A program made the position numbers and the translations under genes. The notes below the pieces were generated by a model, which did not search any database, was not told the DNA's origin, and saw only the letters and a list, made by a program, of their open reading frames with translations. A stretch of DNA of 64,000 nucleotides from Lepidostoma basale (lineage: Eukaryota > Arthropoda > Insecta > Trichoptera > Lepidostomatidae), in the NCBI GenBank assembly GCA_022606425.2, contig JAHDVF020000177.1:682001-746000 (forward strand), given 5' to 3'. Shown here piece after piece: positions 38,701 to 39,949 of the stretch (the stretch's first letter is position 1; every line of letters starts with the position of its first letter).

Positions 38701-39902
38701 ATTACATAATTAAATAATCAACGATTTAATTCGTTTTACTTGGTGGATTATAATAATAAAATATTACTGCTTCATAAAGAGATAACATTATCATTATTTT
38801 TTAAATTCAATTAAGAGTTTACATTTAATAAATATTTAATAGTTTGATATTTTTGATATCTAGATAGGTCAGGGATGTTTCTAAAAGCTTTCGGAAGTCT
38901 CGAAGCGGTCGGTAGAATTTACGGCAGAGGTAATCAAATTCGTCTAATAAACTTTAATTAATCATTTCTCTAGGTAGGTGCCTGGGGCGAGTCGTGACTT
39001 TACAAAGAAGAGAAGCTAAAAACTATTAAAATGATTTAGATGAGTACTTATGTACGTAAAAAATACGTACTTTCAAAATATTGAGTATCTAGGCATAAAA
39101 AAAACTATCGAATTTATTTAAAAAACATGAACCTTTAAAAAAAATATGGTAATAATTTTAACATTATAAATAATACCTTTAAAATAATACTTTATGTATT
39201 TATTGTTTCTTGAACAATGATGTAAAACCCAATATTAAATTATTAATATGTATGAAAAACGATAGTTTTCAAGGAGTTTTGTTATAATATTTATGTATGA
39301 CATGTTTCGCTCTTCTAAGGCATTATCAAATGATAATGATAATTTATCATCATGATAATGTTTATGTTAATTTGTAATTTATCATCATGATATCAAACCA
39401 TAATGAAAACATTTGATAATGCCTTAGAAGGGAAGGGCGAAACATGTCATACATTAATATTATAATAAAACTCCTCGAAAACTATCGTTTTTTCATACAT
39501 ATTAATAATACTTTTATGTATTATTATTTTATTTTCTAACCAGTCATCTTCATATCTTGCATTTTAAAGCGTTAAAAATATCAAACAATAATGTATAAAT
39601 ATTTATTTCCTATAATGTTCAAGCAAAACCAATACTGCTCAAAGTATACTGGATATAAACGAGTGTATTTTTTTCCTACACAACTAACCATGCTTATGTT
39701 TAAACCTATAAATGTTTTAGTTCCTCATGAATTCGCTTCTGTATTGGTTCCCAAGGCTATTACTAGATAAAAAAATAGATATCATCAAAACATTAGACTT
39801 AAGTTAATTTTTTTAACGACCATGTTGACATTTTTTATAAAATTCACATGTAAATTAAACTCGATTTTTTCATTATAATAGCGATTTTTGGTAATGGTTG
39901 AT

Positions 39903-39949
<47 letters not shown>

